A program made the position numbers and the translations under genes. From Leifsonia sp. fls2-241-R2A-40a (GTDB taxonomy: Bacteria; Actinomycetota; Actinomycetes; Actinomycetales; Microbacteriaceae), in contig NZ_JARVRS010000001.1 of assembly GCF_030209575.1 (NCBI RefSeq), positions 3,410,001 to 3,474,000 on the forward strand: a DNA stretch of 64,000 nt, in the 5' to 3' direction. The notes under the pieces are model-generated. The model ran no database searches. It was not told the origin of the DNA and saw only the letters and a program-made list of their open reading frames with translations. Of this stretch, positions 26,688-35,517 are shown in pieces. The first letter of the stretch is position 1. Each line of letters begins with the position of its first letter.

Positions 26688-28487
26688 ATGAAGCTCCGCG
26701 CCGTCGCGGCGATCACCGCTGCGCTCACCCTCTGCGGAGTCGGCTTCGCCGTCCCGGCCGCCGCAAGCTCTCCGGTCGCCAAGAGTGCCCTCTCTGCGGG
26801 CGCCACCGTCCCCGTCGCACAGCTCGCCACGCAGCTCTCGATCGCAGACGACAGCACGCAGCCCTACAACCGCAGTGATTTCCCGACGTGGATCGATGCC
26901 GACCATGACGGGTGCAACACGCGGTCGGAAGTCCTCCAGCAGGAATCCGCCGTGCCGGTGACCTTCGGCTCAGGATGCACGGTCGCTACCGGATCGTGGA
27001 GCTCCTGGTACGACGGCGCGACCTGGACGGCGGCATCCGATGTCGACATCGATCACTTCGTCCCGCTTGCCGAGGTCTGGCGATCGGGTGCAAGCGGATG
27101 GTCGCTCCAGCAACGCACCGACTATGCCAACGACCTGAGCGACCCGCTCACCCTGGTTGCGGTCACGGACAACGTCAATCAGTCCAAGAGCGATTCCGAC
27201 ATCGCGCACTGGCTGCCCCCGCTGACATCGGCGCGCTGCACCTACGCCGTGGACTGGGTCGTCGTGAAGTACCGCTGGAGCCTGACCATGGACCCGATGG
27301 AGTCCAATGCGCTGAACTCGCTGCTCGGCGGAGCATGCGGGTCGACTGCGGTGACGGTTCCCGCCAGGGTCGCGGTGACTCCGGCCGCGGGCGTCGATCG
27401 GATCGCCGGCTCCGATCGCTACGAGACCAGCGTCAGGGCGTCCCAAGCGGCCTTCCCCGGCACGGCTCCCATCGTGTTCGTCGCGTCGGGTACGAACTTC
27501 CCCGACGCCCTCTCGGCGGCACCGGCCGCGGTGCATCTCGGAGGTCCGCTCCTGCTCACCGCGCCGGGCACCCTCCCCGCTGTCGTCAAAGCCGAGGTGG
27601 CGCGGCTGCAACCGACGACCGCCGTCATCGTCGGCGGATCGAGCGCGGTCGGCGTCGGGGTGGAATCCTCACTGCGCTCCATCGTCGGGAATGTCCAACG
27701 ACTCTCCGGATACGACCGCTACGACACGTCGGTGAAGGTCAACCGCTTCGCATTCGCGACCGGTGCGACCACGGCGTTCGTCGCGACCGGTGCGAACTTC
27801 CCGGACGCCCTCAGCGCCTCTGCTGCGGCGGGGAGCGACGGAAGCATGGTCCTTCTCGTCAACGGCGCCGGCGGTGCCATCCCTAACGCGCTCCTCGACG
27901 ACCTCGGGGTGACGCAGGCCATCATCGCCGGCGGCACCGCCGTCGTTTCGCCGACCATCGAGAATCAGCTCCGAGCGCGCAGCGGGATGGCCGTCTCGCG
28001 GCTGGCCGGCGGCGACCGCTATGAGACATCGCACGCCATCAACCGCGGAGTGTTCTCGACATCGCCGACCGTCTACTTCGCCACCGGCACCAACTTCCCC
28101 GACGCCCTCTCAGGCGCCGCGCTCGCCGGCCGCACCGGATCCGCCCTGTACGTGGTGCCTGCGGGTTGCGTCCCGGACTACGTCCCCGCGGACTTGTCGG
28201 CTCTGCAGACGACCCATCGTGTGCTGCTCGGCGGAACGAGCGTCCTGGCTAACGCGGTCGGAAGCCTCTCCGTCTGTCCACCGCCCCCGCCCGCACCTCC
28301 GGCACCGCCCGTTCCCCCGGCACCTCCCGGACCTCCGGCTAACCCCGGCGACTCCAAGAACTGCTCCGACTTCCCGACGCAGTCGGCGGCCCAGGCATGG
28401 TTCAACTACTACTTCCCGTACTACGGCGACGTTGCACGGCTGGACGCAGACCACGACGGGAAGGCGTGCGAATCCCTTCCCGGCTGA
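26688..28487 (+). CDS. Secreted HNH nuclease with three CWB2 cell-wall-binding repeats and an excalibur domain
   Basis: The 599-residue protein has five parts. A signal peptide is followed by a DUF1524-type HNH nuclease (about residues 55-225), with DVDIDHFVPLAEVW holding the catalytic His and DNVNQSKSDSD holding the following Asn and Lys. Three CWB2 repeats come next, each with R-Y-[ED]-T-S, NFPDALS and a GG-T/S turn (residues about 235-325, 330-420, 425-520). Then comes a Pro-rich stretch (PPPPPAPPAPPVPPAPPGPP), and last an excalibur calcium-binding domain (NCSDFPTQSAAQAWFNYY, RLDADHDGKACE). CWB2 repeats bind anionic wall polymers, so the nuclease is expected to stay on the surface. GAAGGACGCC precedes the ATG. 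Confidence 0.85.
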   Translation: MKLRAVAAITAALTLCGVGFAVPAAASSPVAKSALSAGATVPVAQLATQLSIADDSTQPYNRSDFPTWIDADHDGCNTRSEVLQQESAVPVTFGSGCTVATGSWSSWYDGATWTAASDVDIDHFVPLAEVWRSGASGWSLQQRTDYANDLSDPLTLVAVTDNVNQSKSDSDIAHWLPPLTSARCTYAVDWVVVKYRWSLTMDPMESNALNSLLGGACGSTAVTVPARVAVTPAAGVDRIAGSDRYETSVRASQAAFPGTAPIVFVASGTNFPDALSAAPAAVHLGGPLLLTAPGTLPAVVKAEVARLQPTTAVIVGGSSAVGVGVESSLRSIVGNVQRLSGYDRYDTSVKVNRFAFATGATTAFVATGANFPDALSASAAAGSDGSMVLLVNGAGGAIPNALLDDLGVTQAIIAGGTAVVSPTIENQLRARSGMAVSRLAGGDRYETSHAINRGVFSTSPTVYFATGTNFPDALSGAALAGRTGSALYVVPAGCVPDYVPADLSALQTTHRVLLGGTSVLANAVGSLSVCPPPPPAPPAPPVPPAPPGPPANPGDSKNCSDFPTQSAAQAWFNYYFPYYGDVARLDADHDGKACESLPG

Positions 28488-28502
28488 GAACTGGGGACGA
28501 CC

Positions 28503-29027
28503 TCAGGCGGCGACGTAGTCCGCGTACGACGCGCGGATCTTGTTGACCTTGGGGAGGGCGACGGCGAGGCAGTAGCCCTGGCCCGGGTTCTTCGCGAAGA
28601 AGTCCTGGTGGTACTCCTCGGCGCGGTAGAACGGGCCGAGCGGCTCGATGGTCGTGACGATTCCGCCGTCCCAGTACTCGGCGGCGCGGTCACGAGCCGC
28701 TTCGAAGAGCTCCCGCTGCTGCTCACCGTCGTAGAACATCGCCGAGCGGTACTGGGTGCCGACGTCGTTGCCCTGCCGGTTCAGCTGGCGCGGGTCGTGC
28801 AGCGTGAAGAAGACGTCGAGGATGACGCTCGCCGGGATCACCTCCGGGTCGAAGGTAACGGCGACGGCCTCCGCGTGCCCGGTCCGGCCCGTGCAGACGT
28901 CCTCATAGCTCGGCTCCACCGTGATGCCGCCCGTGTAGCCGGACACCACGTCCTGCACTCCGCGCAGCACGCGGTACACCGCATCCAGGCACCAGAAGCA
29001 TCCGCCGGCCACCACGAAGGTCTGCAT
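28503..29027 (-). CDS. msrA: Peptide methionine sulfoxide reductase MsrA
   Basis: The 174-residue enzyme reduces methionine-S-sulfoxide in proteins or free. The catalytic motif GGCFWC is at residues 8-13 (nucleophilic Cys10), followed by GYTGGITVEPSYEDVCTGRTGHAEAVAVTFDP. QYRSAMFYDGEQQ and FYRAEEYHQDFF are further MsrA blocks, and GYC near the C-terminus supplies a recycling Cys. AGAGGACGAC precedes the ATG. It is convergent with the nuclease gene, with a 15-base gap. Confidence 0.95.
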   Translation of the reverse strand: MQTFVVAGGCFWCLDAVYRVLRGVQDVVSGYTGGITVEPSYEDVCTGRTGHAEAVAVTFDPEVIPASVILDVFFTLHDPRQLNRQGNDVGTQYRSAMFYDGEQQRELFEAARDRAAEYWDGGIVTTIEPLGPFYRAEEYHQDFFAKNPGQGYCLAVALPKVNKIRASYADYVAA

Positions 29028-29142
29028 GAGTCGTCCTCTCGGTCCGTTCTCTCCATTGTGCCGCGTGCCCGCATGCATCCGCAGCGAGGGCGGGCTTGGC
29101 GACACGACGCCCGGGGTCCGCGCTCGACCACGGGATCGCCGT

Positions 29143-29148
29143 TACCAT
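29143..29148 (+). promoter_or_regulatory. -10 TACCAT, predicted leaderless start at 29155
   Basis: TACCAT ends six bases before the ATG at 29155. Confidence 0.5.
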
Positions 29149-29154
29149 CGCGGC

Positions 29155-29901
29155 ATGCAGTGGTGGAATGACTTCGTCGATTGGTTCTCTTCGCCGGCCG
29201 CGCGCCCGGCGATCTTCTATGCGGTGGTCCTCGCGGTCGCCGTGATCCTCTCCGGCCTCATCGCCGCGTGGATCGCCCGGGGAGCCCTGAAGGGCCTCCT
29301 CTCCCGTACCGACCGTCAGCAGAAGGCGTCCGCGATCGCCGCGCTCGTCGATGCTGCGACCGAGGCATCCGTCTGGAACTCGCTCACCCCGGGCGAGCAG
29401 GTGCTCTCCGACCGTGCCGTCGGGCAGGCCGACATCATGGTCCGCCTGCTTCCGATCAAGGGCTCGGGTCTCGCCGCGAACTGGGCCGGACACCAGCTGG
29501 CCGAGATGAAGCGGGCCTCCGCGACGTTCGGCTACCAGCTCGACCCGGCGATCGCGGAGTTCCGCGACCGTCTGCTCGAGTGGCAGAACAACCCGCGTCG
29601 CGCCCGCAAGATCTTCCAGAGCGACCTCGAGCGCTGGCGCTTCGAGAGCACCGACACCGACCGCTCCGTGGTCGAACAGCAGGATGCGTGGGTCGCCCAG
29701 CAGCATCACGAGCAGTACGCCCCGGCGACCGCCGCGACCCCGGCGCCGACCGCGGCGACCGCTCAGCCGGCCGCAGCCGCAGCACCCGCCGAGCGCGAGG
29801 AGCAGCGCGAGGGCAATCCCTTCGTCGCGACCGCGGCAGCCGGGTCGGCCGACCCGCAGAACGACACCGCGCCGACCGCGCGCCTCGGCCAGCCCGTCTG
29901 A
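29155..29901 (+). CDS. Membrane-anchored protein of unknown function
   Basis: The 248-residue protein starts MQWWNDFVDWFSSPAARPAIFYAVVLAVAVILSGLIAAWIARG, one membrane helix near residues 17-42, followed by a helical cytoplasmic domain (SRTDRQQKASAIAALVDAATEASVWNSLTPGEQ, then LIEWQNNPRRARKIFQSDLERW-like sequence to residue 195) and an Ala/Pro/Thr-rich tail. No enzyme motif is seen. I do not recognise the family. A strong hairpin terminator at 29937-29969 separates it from convergent nadE. Confidence 0.7.
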   Translation: MQWWNDFVDWFSSPAARPAIFYAVVLAVAVILSGLIAAWIARGALKGLLSRTDRQQKASAIAALVDAATEASVWNSLTPGEQVLSDRAVGQADIMVRLLPIKGSGLAANWAGHQLAEMKRASATFGYQLDPAIAEFRDRLLEWQNNPRRARKIFQSDLERWRFESTDTDRSVVEQQDAWVAQQHHEQYAPATAATPAPTAATAQPAAAAAPAEREEQREGNPFVATAAAGSADPQNDTAPTARLGQPV

Positions 29902-29936
29902 CACGACGCCCGAGCGGCACAGCACTCCACCCGAAG

Positions 29937-29969
29937 CGAAGGGCGCCGGCATCTCGCCGGCGCCCTTCG
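29937..29969. terminator. Bidirectional terminator between the 29155 gene and nadE
   Basis: CGAAGGGCGCCGGC (29937-29950) pairs perfectly over 14 bases with 29956-29969 across a five-base loop. Confidence 0.8.
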
Positions 29970-30018
29970 TCGTTCCCTGTGCGAGCCGCGGCGAGCCGTG
30001 CCGCGAAACGCGCAATGC

Positions 30019-30858
30019 TCAGCGGCTGTAGCTGCTCGACCGCCACCAGGCGTCGAACATGCTCGCCGGAGGCTGACGCTTGTGCTCGGTCGCGAGATAG
30101 CGCGCCTCCAGCGCCTCGGCCACATCGGCGGGCACATCCTTGCCTTCGAGGAAGTCGTCGATCTCCTCGTACGTCACGCCCAGGTTGTCCTCGTCGGTCT
30201 GGCCGGGGTTGAGGTCGAGCAGGTCGGCGGTCGGGGCCTTCTCGTACAGTCGCGCCGGCGCGTCGAGGAAACGCAGCAGCTGCTTCCCCTGTCGCTTGGT
30301 CAGGCCGCTCAGCGGGAGGATGTCGGTGCCGCCATCGCCGTACTTGGTGAAGAACCCGGTCACCGCCTCTGCCGCGTGGTCGGTCCCGATCACGAGCAGC
30401 CCGCGCTGGCCCGCGATCCCGTACTGGGCGACCATGCGGATGCGCGCCTTCACATTGCCCTTGACGAAGTCGGACATCGGCTCGCCGAGCGCATCCGCGT
30501 ATTCGTCCTCGACGCCGTCGGTGCCGCGCTGGATGTTGAAGACCACCGAGCTCTTCGGCTGGATGAACGACAGCGCCAGCTGCGCGTCCTCCTCGTCGCG
30601 CTGCACCGCGTACGGGAGACGGACCGCCACGAAGTCGGCGTCGGTGCCCTCCGCCGCGAGCCGTTCGACGGCCAGCTGGGCGAGACGCCCGGCGAGCGAC
30701 GAGTCCTGGCCGCCGCTGATGCCGAGCACGAAACCGGCGGCACCGGTGGTCTTGAGGTAGTCGACCAGGAAGCCGACGCGCCGCTCGACTTCCTCCGCCG
30801 GATCGACCTCCGGACGGACGTTCAGGTCTTCGATGATCCTTGCCTGGAGTTCACGCAT
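30019..30858 (-). CDS. nadE: NH3-dependent NAD+ synthetase
   Basis: The 279-residue enzyme makes NAD+ from deamido-NAD+, ATP and ammonia. The ATP-pyrophosphatase loop [16 protein letters not shown] (about residues 45-60) and the substrate motifs [48 protein letters not shown] are intact. There is no glutaminase domain, so free ammonia is used, unlike the glutamine-dependent NadE of mycobacteria. The start codon is preceded by a GATAAT eight bases away, so the transcript may be nearly leaderless. Confidence 0.95.
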   Translation of the reverse strand: MRELQARIIEDLNVRPEVDPAEEVERRVGFLVDYLKTTGAAGFVLGISGGQDSSLAGRLAQLAVERLAAEGTDADFVAVRLPYAVQRDEEDAQLALSFIQPKSSVVFNIQRGTDGVEDEYADALGEPMSDFVKGNVKARIRMVAQYGIAGQRGLLVIGTDHAAEAVTGFFTKYGDGGTDILPLSGLTKRQGKQLLRFLDAPARLYEKAPTADLLDLNPGQTDEDNLGVTYEEIDDFLEGKDVPADVAEALEARYLATEHKRQPPASMFDAWWRSSSYSR

Positions 30859-30939
30859 GACGTCAGATTATCCCCGTCGGATTTCGGTCGTGTGAACACC
30901 TCCTCCGAGCGCGGTCTGCCGCTCGCACCATCCGATCGC

Positions 30940-30945
30940 TAGCAT
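30940..30945 (+). promoter_or_regulatory. -10 TAGCAT, predicted leaderless start at 30953
   Basis: TAGCAT ends seven bases before the ATG at 30953. Confidence 0.45.
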
Positions 30946-30952
30946 TCCGCGC

Positions 30953-32173
30953 ATGGACCCCCACGTCGCGACCATCGTGCTCGTTCCGCTGCTCGCGGTC
31001 GTGGCCGCGCTGCTGACCACGGCGGTCGGCCGCGTCGCGAAGATCCCGCTGGTGGTCTTCGAGATCGTCCTGGGCCTCATCGTCGGACCGAGCGTGCTCG
31101 GCTGGGTGCCGAAGACCGACGCACTGGATGCGGTCGCCAACTTCGGACTCGCCTTCCTCTTCTTCATGGCGGGCAACGAGATCGACTTCGCCGCCATCGC
31201 CGGACGCCCGGTGCGGCGGGCGTCGCTGGGCTGGCTGCTCTCCCTCGTGATCGCCGTCGCCGTCGCGACCCTCATCGCCGGCTCGGTCATCACCGGCGTC
31301 TACGTGGGGATCGCGCTCACCTCCACCGCCCTGGGAACGCTCATGCCCGTCCTGCGGGACGCGGGCGAGATGCGCACGCCGTTCGGGAGGGCGGTCACCG
31401 CAGTAGGCGCCATCGGGGAGTTCGGGCCGCTGCTCGCGATCTCGCTCTTCCTCAGCGGGCGGAAGCCCCTCGCCGCCGCCCTCGTCCTGATCGGTTTCGC
31501 GGTCATCGCCGGGGCCGGGATCTGGTTCGCCTCCCGCGGCGGGCACGAGCGCTTCCACAGCCTGGTGCGGGCGACCCTCCACACGAGCGGTCAGTTCGCG
31601 GTCCGCTTCGTCGTGCTGGTCATCTCCGGGCTCGTCGGGCTCAGCATCGCGCTGGGGCTCGACATGCTGCTCGGAGCGTTCGCGGCCGGCGTGCTCTGCC
31701 GCATCCTTCTCAGCGGCGCTGCGCCGGCGGATGCGCACCAGATCGAGAGCAAGCTGGAGGCCGTCGCCTTCGGCGTCCTCGTGCCGGTCTTCTTCATCAA
31801 CACCGGCATCGGGTTCGACCTGCGGGCTCTGCTGGCCGACCCCCGCGCCCTCATCCTGCTGCCGATCTTCCTCGTGCTGCTCGTCATCATCCGCGGTGTG
31901 CCGGCGTCGGCCCTCTCCTCACCGCCGGGGTCGACCTTCCGCGACCGCGCCGCCGTGACCCTGTTCAGCGCCACCGGTCTGCCGATCATCGTGGCCGTGA
32001 CGGCCATCGGCGTCCGTGAGCACGACCTCACGACCGGAACGGCGACCGCACTGGTCGGCGCCGGGATGCTGTCGGTGCTGCTGTTCCCGCTGATCGCGCT
32101 CACGCTCCGACGGAAGTCGTCGGACGGCGGCCTGCGCCAAGCCGACCCGGATGCGGTGCCCATCGAGGGATGA
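30953..32173 (+). CDS. Cation/proton antiporter, CPA2 (KefB-like) family
   Basis: The 406-residue protein has about 12 membrane segments and the conserved CPA2 sequences: LGLIVGPSVLGWVP, FGLAFLFFMAGNEIDF, SLVIAVAVATLIAG, the unwound-helix region LTSTALGTLMPVLRDAG, and VFFINTGIGFDL. It probably exchanges Na+ or K+ for H+ to regulate pH or ion balance. No RCK or TrkA-N regulatory domain follows, unlike KefB, so potassium gating by nucleotide or glutathione is not expected. Confidence 0.88.
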   Translation: MDPHVATIVLVPLLAVVAALLTTAVGRVAKIPLVVFEIVLGLIVGPSVLGWVPKTDALDAVANFGLAFLFFMAGNEIDFAAIAGRPVRRASLGWLLSLVIAVAVATLIAGSVITGVYVGIALTSTALGTLMPVLRDAGEMRTPFGRAVTAVGAIGEFGPLLAISLFLSGRKPLAAALVLIGFAVIAGAGIWFASRGGHERFHSLVRATLHTSGQFAVRFVVLVISGLVGLSIALGLDMLLGAFAAGVLCRILLSGAAPADAHQIESKLEAVAFGVLVPVFFINTGIGFDLRALLADPRALILLPIFLVLLVIIRGVPASALSSPPGSTFRDRAAVTLFSATGLPIIVAVTAIGVREHDLTTGTATALVGAGMLSVLLFPLIALTLRRKSSDGGLRQADPDAVPIEG

Positions 32174-32188
32174 GCGGCGCACGTCGGC

Positions 32189-33055
32189 TCAGGCGACGCG
32201 GCTGACCGCGCGGGCCAGGATCGCCGTGGTCAGCGCATCCACCGGCTCCCGTGCAGCCGAAGGGTTCGAGAGCAGGGTGAAGTCGACGTGGCCGAGGTCC
32301 GGCAGTCCGAAGCGGTTCGTGACCTTGATGAGGTCGGTGGGGATGAGGGACCGCGGGAACACGGCGACGCCGATCCCCGCCCGGACCGCCGCCAGCACCC
32401 CGTTCACCTCGCGGGTGTTGCACGTGATCCGCCAGGTGCGCCCGGATGCCTCCAAGGCGTCGATGGCCACCTGGCGGCTGAGACTGGGGCCCTGGTACGA
32501 GATCAGCGGGACCGGGCCGTCGGCATCGAGAACGGTCTTCTCCTGGCCCATCCACACCAGCTCGTCGGTCGCCACGACGGTGCCCTCGGTCGTGCCGGGC
32601 GTCTGCTTGATGAAGATCAGGTCGAGCTGACCGGCCTTCAGCTTGCGGTGCAGCGGGGCCGACTGGTCCACCGTCAGCTCCAGGTTGATCTGCGGGTTCT
32701 GCTGACGGAAGTGACGAAGGATGCGCGGCAGCGTCGTGATCGCCAGGTCGTCGGCGGCGCCGAACCGCAGCCGGCCGCGCATCGCGGATCCGCTGAAGTA
32801 GCTGTCCGCCTCGGCGTGCGCGGCCAGGATCGCGCGCGCGAAGCCGGCCATCGCATCCCCGTTGTCCGTCAGGCGCACCTCGCGGGTGTCGCGCGCGATC
32901 AGCTGCCGTTTGGCCGACTGCTCGAGCTTGCGGATGTGCTGGCTCACCGTCGGCTGGCTGATCCCCAGCCGGACGGCGGCCTTGGTGAAGCTCCGGGTGT
33001 CGGCGACGGCGAGGAAGGTCTGGAGCAGCACAGGGTCGAACATCCACGCATCCAT
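32189..33055 (-). CDS. LysR-family transcriptional regulator
   Basis: The 288-residue regulator has the winged helix-turn-helix at the N-terminus (MFDPVLLQTFLAVADTRSFTKAA, GISQPTVSQHIRKLEQ) and a LysR substrate-binding domain (RLRFGAADDLAITTLPRILRHFR, LELTVDQSAPLHRKLKAGQLDLIF, VNGVLAAVRAGIGVAVFPRSL). It is divergent from an MFS transporter and likely controls it. The ATG at 33055 is preferred over an upstream TTG, and a further ATG at 33043 would also fit the family. The operator is expected between 33056 and 33169. Confidence 0.88.
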   Translation of the reverse strand: MDAWMFDPVLLQTFLAVADTRSFTKAAVRLGISQPTVSQHIRKLEQSAKRQLIARDTREVRLTDNGDAMAGFARAILAAHAEADSYFSGSAMRGRLRFGAADDLAITTLPRILRHFRQQNPQINLELTVDQSAPLHRKLKAGQLDLIFIKQTPGTTEGTVVATDELVWMGQEKTVLDADGPVPLISYQGPSLSRQVAIDALEASGRTWRITCNTREVNGVLAAVRAGIGVAVFPRSLIPTDLIKVTNRFGLPDLGHVDFTLLSNPSAAREPVDALTTAILARAVSRVA

Positions 33056-33070
33056 TCGAAAAGCCAATGG

Positions 33071-33081
33071 GACTTATAGTC
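33071..33081. promoter_or_regulatory. LysR-gene promoter with GACT-N3-AGTC dyad
   Basis: On the minus strand TATAAG (33078-33073) is the likely -10 for the LysR gene, inside the dyad GACTTATAGTC. The dyad may be part of the regulator's binding site. Confidence 0.35.
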
Positions 33082-33093
33082 TCGATCGGCTCC

Positions 33094-33099
33094 TAGAAT
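33094..33099 (+). promoter_or_regulatory. -10 TAGAAT of the MFS gene
   Basis: TAGAAT predicts a start point near 33106 and a leader of about 64 bases with GAGGT ahead of the GTG at 33170. Confidence 0.45.
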
Positions 33100-33169
33100 A
33101 GCGCGGAGTGCGTAGGGTCGAAGGTGACACTTCATACGTAACCAGCGACGACATCGAGGTAACACGCAC

Positions 33170-34513
33170 GTGGCGCACTCCCCCGCAGCGGCCCCGCCCA
33201 CCGGACCCATGCCGGTCCTCTCCGCCCGGCCGCCGTGGCGCGAGACCTTCTCCTCCCTCCAGGTGGCCAACTACCGCCGCTTCGCCGCGAGCAACCTCGT
33301 CGCCAACACGGCCGTGTGGATGCAGCGGATCGCGATGGACTGGCTGGTCCTGCAGCTCTCGGGCAGCGTCGCCGCCGTCGGAGTGACCGTATTCATGCAG
33401 TTCACCCCGATGCTGTTCTTCGGCCTCTGGGGCGGCGTCATCGCCGACCGGTACTCGAAGCAGCGACTGCTGGTGATCACCCAGTCGTGCGCGGCGGGGC
33501 TCGCTGCGCTCCTCGCCGTTCTGACCCTCACCGGAGCGATCGAGGTGTGGGGCGTGTACGCGATCTCTTTCGCCCTCGGCCTCGTGACGGTGGTCGACAA
33601 CCCGGCCCGGCAGGTCTTCGTCAGCGAGCTCGTCGGACCGCGCTACCTGCGCAACGCGATCAGCCTCAACTCGTCGATCTTCCAGCTCGGCGGCCTGATC
33701 GGTCCGGCGCTCGGCGGCATCCTGATCACCGCGATCGGCGGCGGCTGGTCGTTCGCGATCAACGCGGTGGCCTGCCTCGCGGTGGTCTTCGCCGTCGCCA
33801 CCCTCAAGCGCTCCGAGCTGCACGCGTCGCCGGCGGCCCCACGCGGCAAAGGCCAGCTGATGGAGGGGATGCGCTACGTGCGCCGCAAGCCGGTGATCTT
33901 CTGGACCGTCGTCATGGTCGCGGTCATCGCCGTCTTCGCCTTCAACATGCCGGTCTTCCTCGCGGCGTACGCCAACGACGTCTACCACGTGGGCGCGCAG
34001 GGCTACGGGATGTTCAACGCGCTCGTCGCCGCCGGTGCACTCACCGGTGCCCTCGCCTCCACCCGGCGCACCAGCGTGCGCCTCTCGATGGTGGTCGGGA
34101 CGGCGGCCGCGCTCGGCGTCGTGCAGGCGCTGGCCGGATTCGCGCCGGGCGAGCTCGCGTTCGGGCTGCTGCTCGTCTGCGTCGGGATCGGGAACCTGCT
34201 GTTCATCACGGCGGCGAACTCGCTCGTGCAGCTGTCGTCGAACGTGCAGATCCGCGGACGCGTGATCTCGCTCTACATCCTCGTGCTGCTCGGCGGGCAG
34301 GCGCTCGGCGGACCGCTCATGGGCTGGATCGTCGAGCAGGTCGGTCCGCATATCGCCATGGCGATCTCGGGGCTGGTGCCGGCCGCTGCGGCGGCGGTGC
34401 TCGCCGTGCTCATCGCTCGCCAGGCGAGCCTGCGGCTGCGGTTCGGCCTCCGTGGACGCCGGCCGGTCATCGCGATCGTCAACCGCGCCGGCAAGGCGGG
34501 CGCGCGCCTCTGA
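33170..34513 (+). CDS. MFS transporter, drug-exporter type
   Basis: The 447-residue protein has 12 predicted membrane segments and the MFS loop GGVIADRYSKQRLLVITQ. After the first helices comes VDNPARQVFVSELVGPRYLRNAISLNSSIFQLGGLIGPALGG, characteristic of the EntS/MFS_3 exporter group that includes enterobactin and drug exporters. The GTG at 33170 has GAGGT at the right spacing. It is divergent from a LysR gene, so export of a compound sensed by that regulator is the simplest reading. The 34.5-kb tRNA-Arg gene starts 38 bases downstream. Confidence 0.88.
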   Translation: MAHSPAAAPPTGPMPVLSARPPWRETFSSLQVANYRRFAASNLVANTAVWMQRIAMDWLVLQLSGSVAAVGVTVFMQFTPMLFFGLWGGVIADRYSKQRLLVITQSCAAGLAALLAVLTLTGAIEVWGVYAISFALGLVTVVDNPARQVFVSELVGPRYLRNAISLNSSIFQLGGLIGPALGGILITAIGGGWSFAINAVACLAVVFAVATLKRSELHASPAAPRGKGQLMEGMRYVRRKPVIFWTVVMVAVIAVFAFNMPVFLAAYANDVYHVGAQGYGMFNALVAAGALTGALASTRRTSVRLSMVVGTAAALGVVQALAGFAPGELAFGLLLVCVGIGNLLFITAANSLVQLSSNVQIRGRVISLYILVLLGGQALGGPLMGWIVEQVGPHIAMAISGLVPAAAAAVLAVLIARQASLRLRFGLRGRRPVIAIVNRAGKAGARL

Positions 34514-34551
34514 GAGGGGCCTCGGCGCGCCTCCGGTATCGTGGAAGTGTC

Positions 34552-34627
34552 GCCCCCGTAGCTCAGCGGATAGAGCAGGAGCCTTCTAATCTCTTGGTCG
34601 CAGGTTCGATTCCTGCCGGGGGCACCA
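34552..34627 (+). tRNA. tRNA-Arg(TCT)
   Basis: The 76-base gene has acceptor strands GCCCCCG and CGGGGGC, D-arm AGCTCAGCGGATAGAGC, anticodon loop CTTCTAA (TCT), T-arm GCAGGTTCGATTCCTGC and an encoded CCA. Confidence 0.95.
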
Positions 34628-34645
34628 CGCTTTTCACCCTCGCAG

Positions 34646-34698
34646 ATTCGTGCCGAATGTGTGCCATTCGTCACGAATAGCCCACATTCGGCACGAAT
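34646..34698. repeat. Nested inverted-palindrome element after tRNA-Arg
   Basis: ATTCGTGCCGAATGTG (34646-34661) is perfectly inverted at 34683-34698. Each arm contains the smaller palindrome ATTCG-TGC-CGAAT, and the loop contains a third, ATTCGTCACGAAT (34666-34678). The structure is like that at 56073-56127. Confidence 0.65.
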
Positions 34699-34723
34699 TC
34701 AGGGTCCGAACAGAGCGACAGAC

Positions 34724-34754
34724 AAAGGGCCGGACTCGAGGAGTCCGGCCCTTT
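34724..34754. terminator. Bidirectional terminator between the two tRNA genes
   Basis: AAAGGGCCGGACTC pairs perfectly with GAGTCCGGCCCTTT around a three-base loop, followed by TTTT on the plus strand. It ends both tRNA-Arg and tRNA-His transcription. Confidence 0.85.
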
Positions 34755-34759
34755 TCGCT

Positions 34760-34835
34760 TGGGGTGAGTAACGGGGCTTGAACCCGCGACCTCCTGGACC
34801 ACAACCAGGCGCTCTACCAACTGAGCTATACCCAC
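34760..34835 (-). tRNA. tRNA-His(GTG)
   Basis: The gene has acceptor GTGGGTA pairing TACTCAC, an anticodon loop carrying GTG (CTGGTTGTGGTCCAG), T-arm GCGGGTTCAAGCCCCGT and an encoded CCA. A G at 34836 can serve as the extra G(-1) needed for histidine charging. It is convergent to tRNA-Arg. Confidence 0.95.
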
Positions 34836-34881
34836 CACGGCGCTTCATCCGGCCCGGGGGCGGCGAAGCAACTCATCGATT

Positions 34882-35505
34882 CTAGCCCATGCGGGGAGCC
34901 CATTTTTCCACCACGCCCGCGGCCAGAGCCTGCGTGTCTTCGGTCGTCGGCCCGGGAGGCGTGACGAAGGCGGCGGCGCGGTAGTAGTCGAGCTCGCGGA
35001 TGGACTCGAGGATGTCGGCGAGCGCACGGTGCCCGCCGTTCTTCTCGGGAGCGTTGAAGTAGATGCGCGGGAACCAGCGCCGGGCGAGCTCCTTGATCGA
35101 GGACACGTCGACGTTGCGGTAGTGCAGGTGCGTGTCGAGGCGCGGCATGTACTTGGCGAGGAACATGCGGTCGGTGCCGATGGTGTTGCCGGCGAGCGGA
35201 GCAGTGCGCGCGGTCGGCGCGAACTTCAGCACGTACTCGAGCACCTCGTACTCGGCCTCGGCGAGGCTCTTGCCGTTCGGGATCTCTTCGATGAGACCGG
35301 ACGTCGTGTGCATCTGGCGCACGAAGTCGCCCATGTTCTGCAGAGCGGAGTCGTCGGGCTTGATGACGATGCTGAGACCGGGGTCGAGGACGTTCAGCTC
35401 GAAGTCCGTGATCACGACCGCGATCTCGACGAGCTCGTCGACCTCGAGGTCGAGGCCGGTCATCTCGCAGTCGATCCAGACCAGTCGATCCGAGGAAGTA
35501 GCCAT
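34882..35505 (-). CDS. orn: Oligoribonuclease
   Basis: The 207-residue 3'-5' exoribonuclease degrades 2-5-mer RNAs, including linear products of cyclic-dinucleotide breakdown. The DEDDh catalytic residues are visible: [10 protein letters not shown] (Asp12, Glu14), the [18 protein letters not shown] block, and HRALADI with the final Asp and His pair. Length and order match Orn of E. coli and mycobacteria. The gene starts next to the tRNA-His gene and is predicted to be leaderless. Confidence 0.95.
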   Translation of the reverse strand: MATSSDRLVWIDCEMTGLDLEVDELVEIAVVITDFELNVLDPGLSIVIKPDDSALQNMGDFVRQMHTTSGLIEEIPNGKSLAEAEYEVLEYVLKFAPTARTAPLAGNTIGTDRMFLAKYMPRLDTHLHYRNVDVSSIKELARRWFPRIYFNAPEKNGGHRALADILESIRELDYYRAAAFVTPPGPTTEDTQALAAGVVEKWAPRMG

Positions 35506-35511
35506 ACCGCG

Positions 35512-35517
35512 AGTCTA
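35512..35517 (-). promoter_or_regulatory. -10 TAGACT, predicted leaderless orn start
   Basis: TAGACT ends six bases before the ATG at 35505. Confidence 0.5.
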
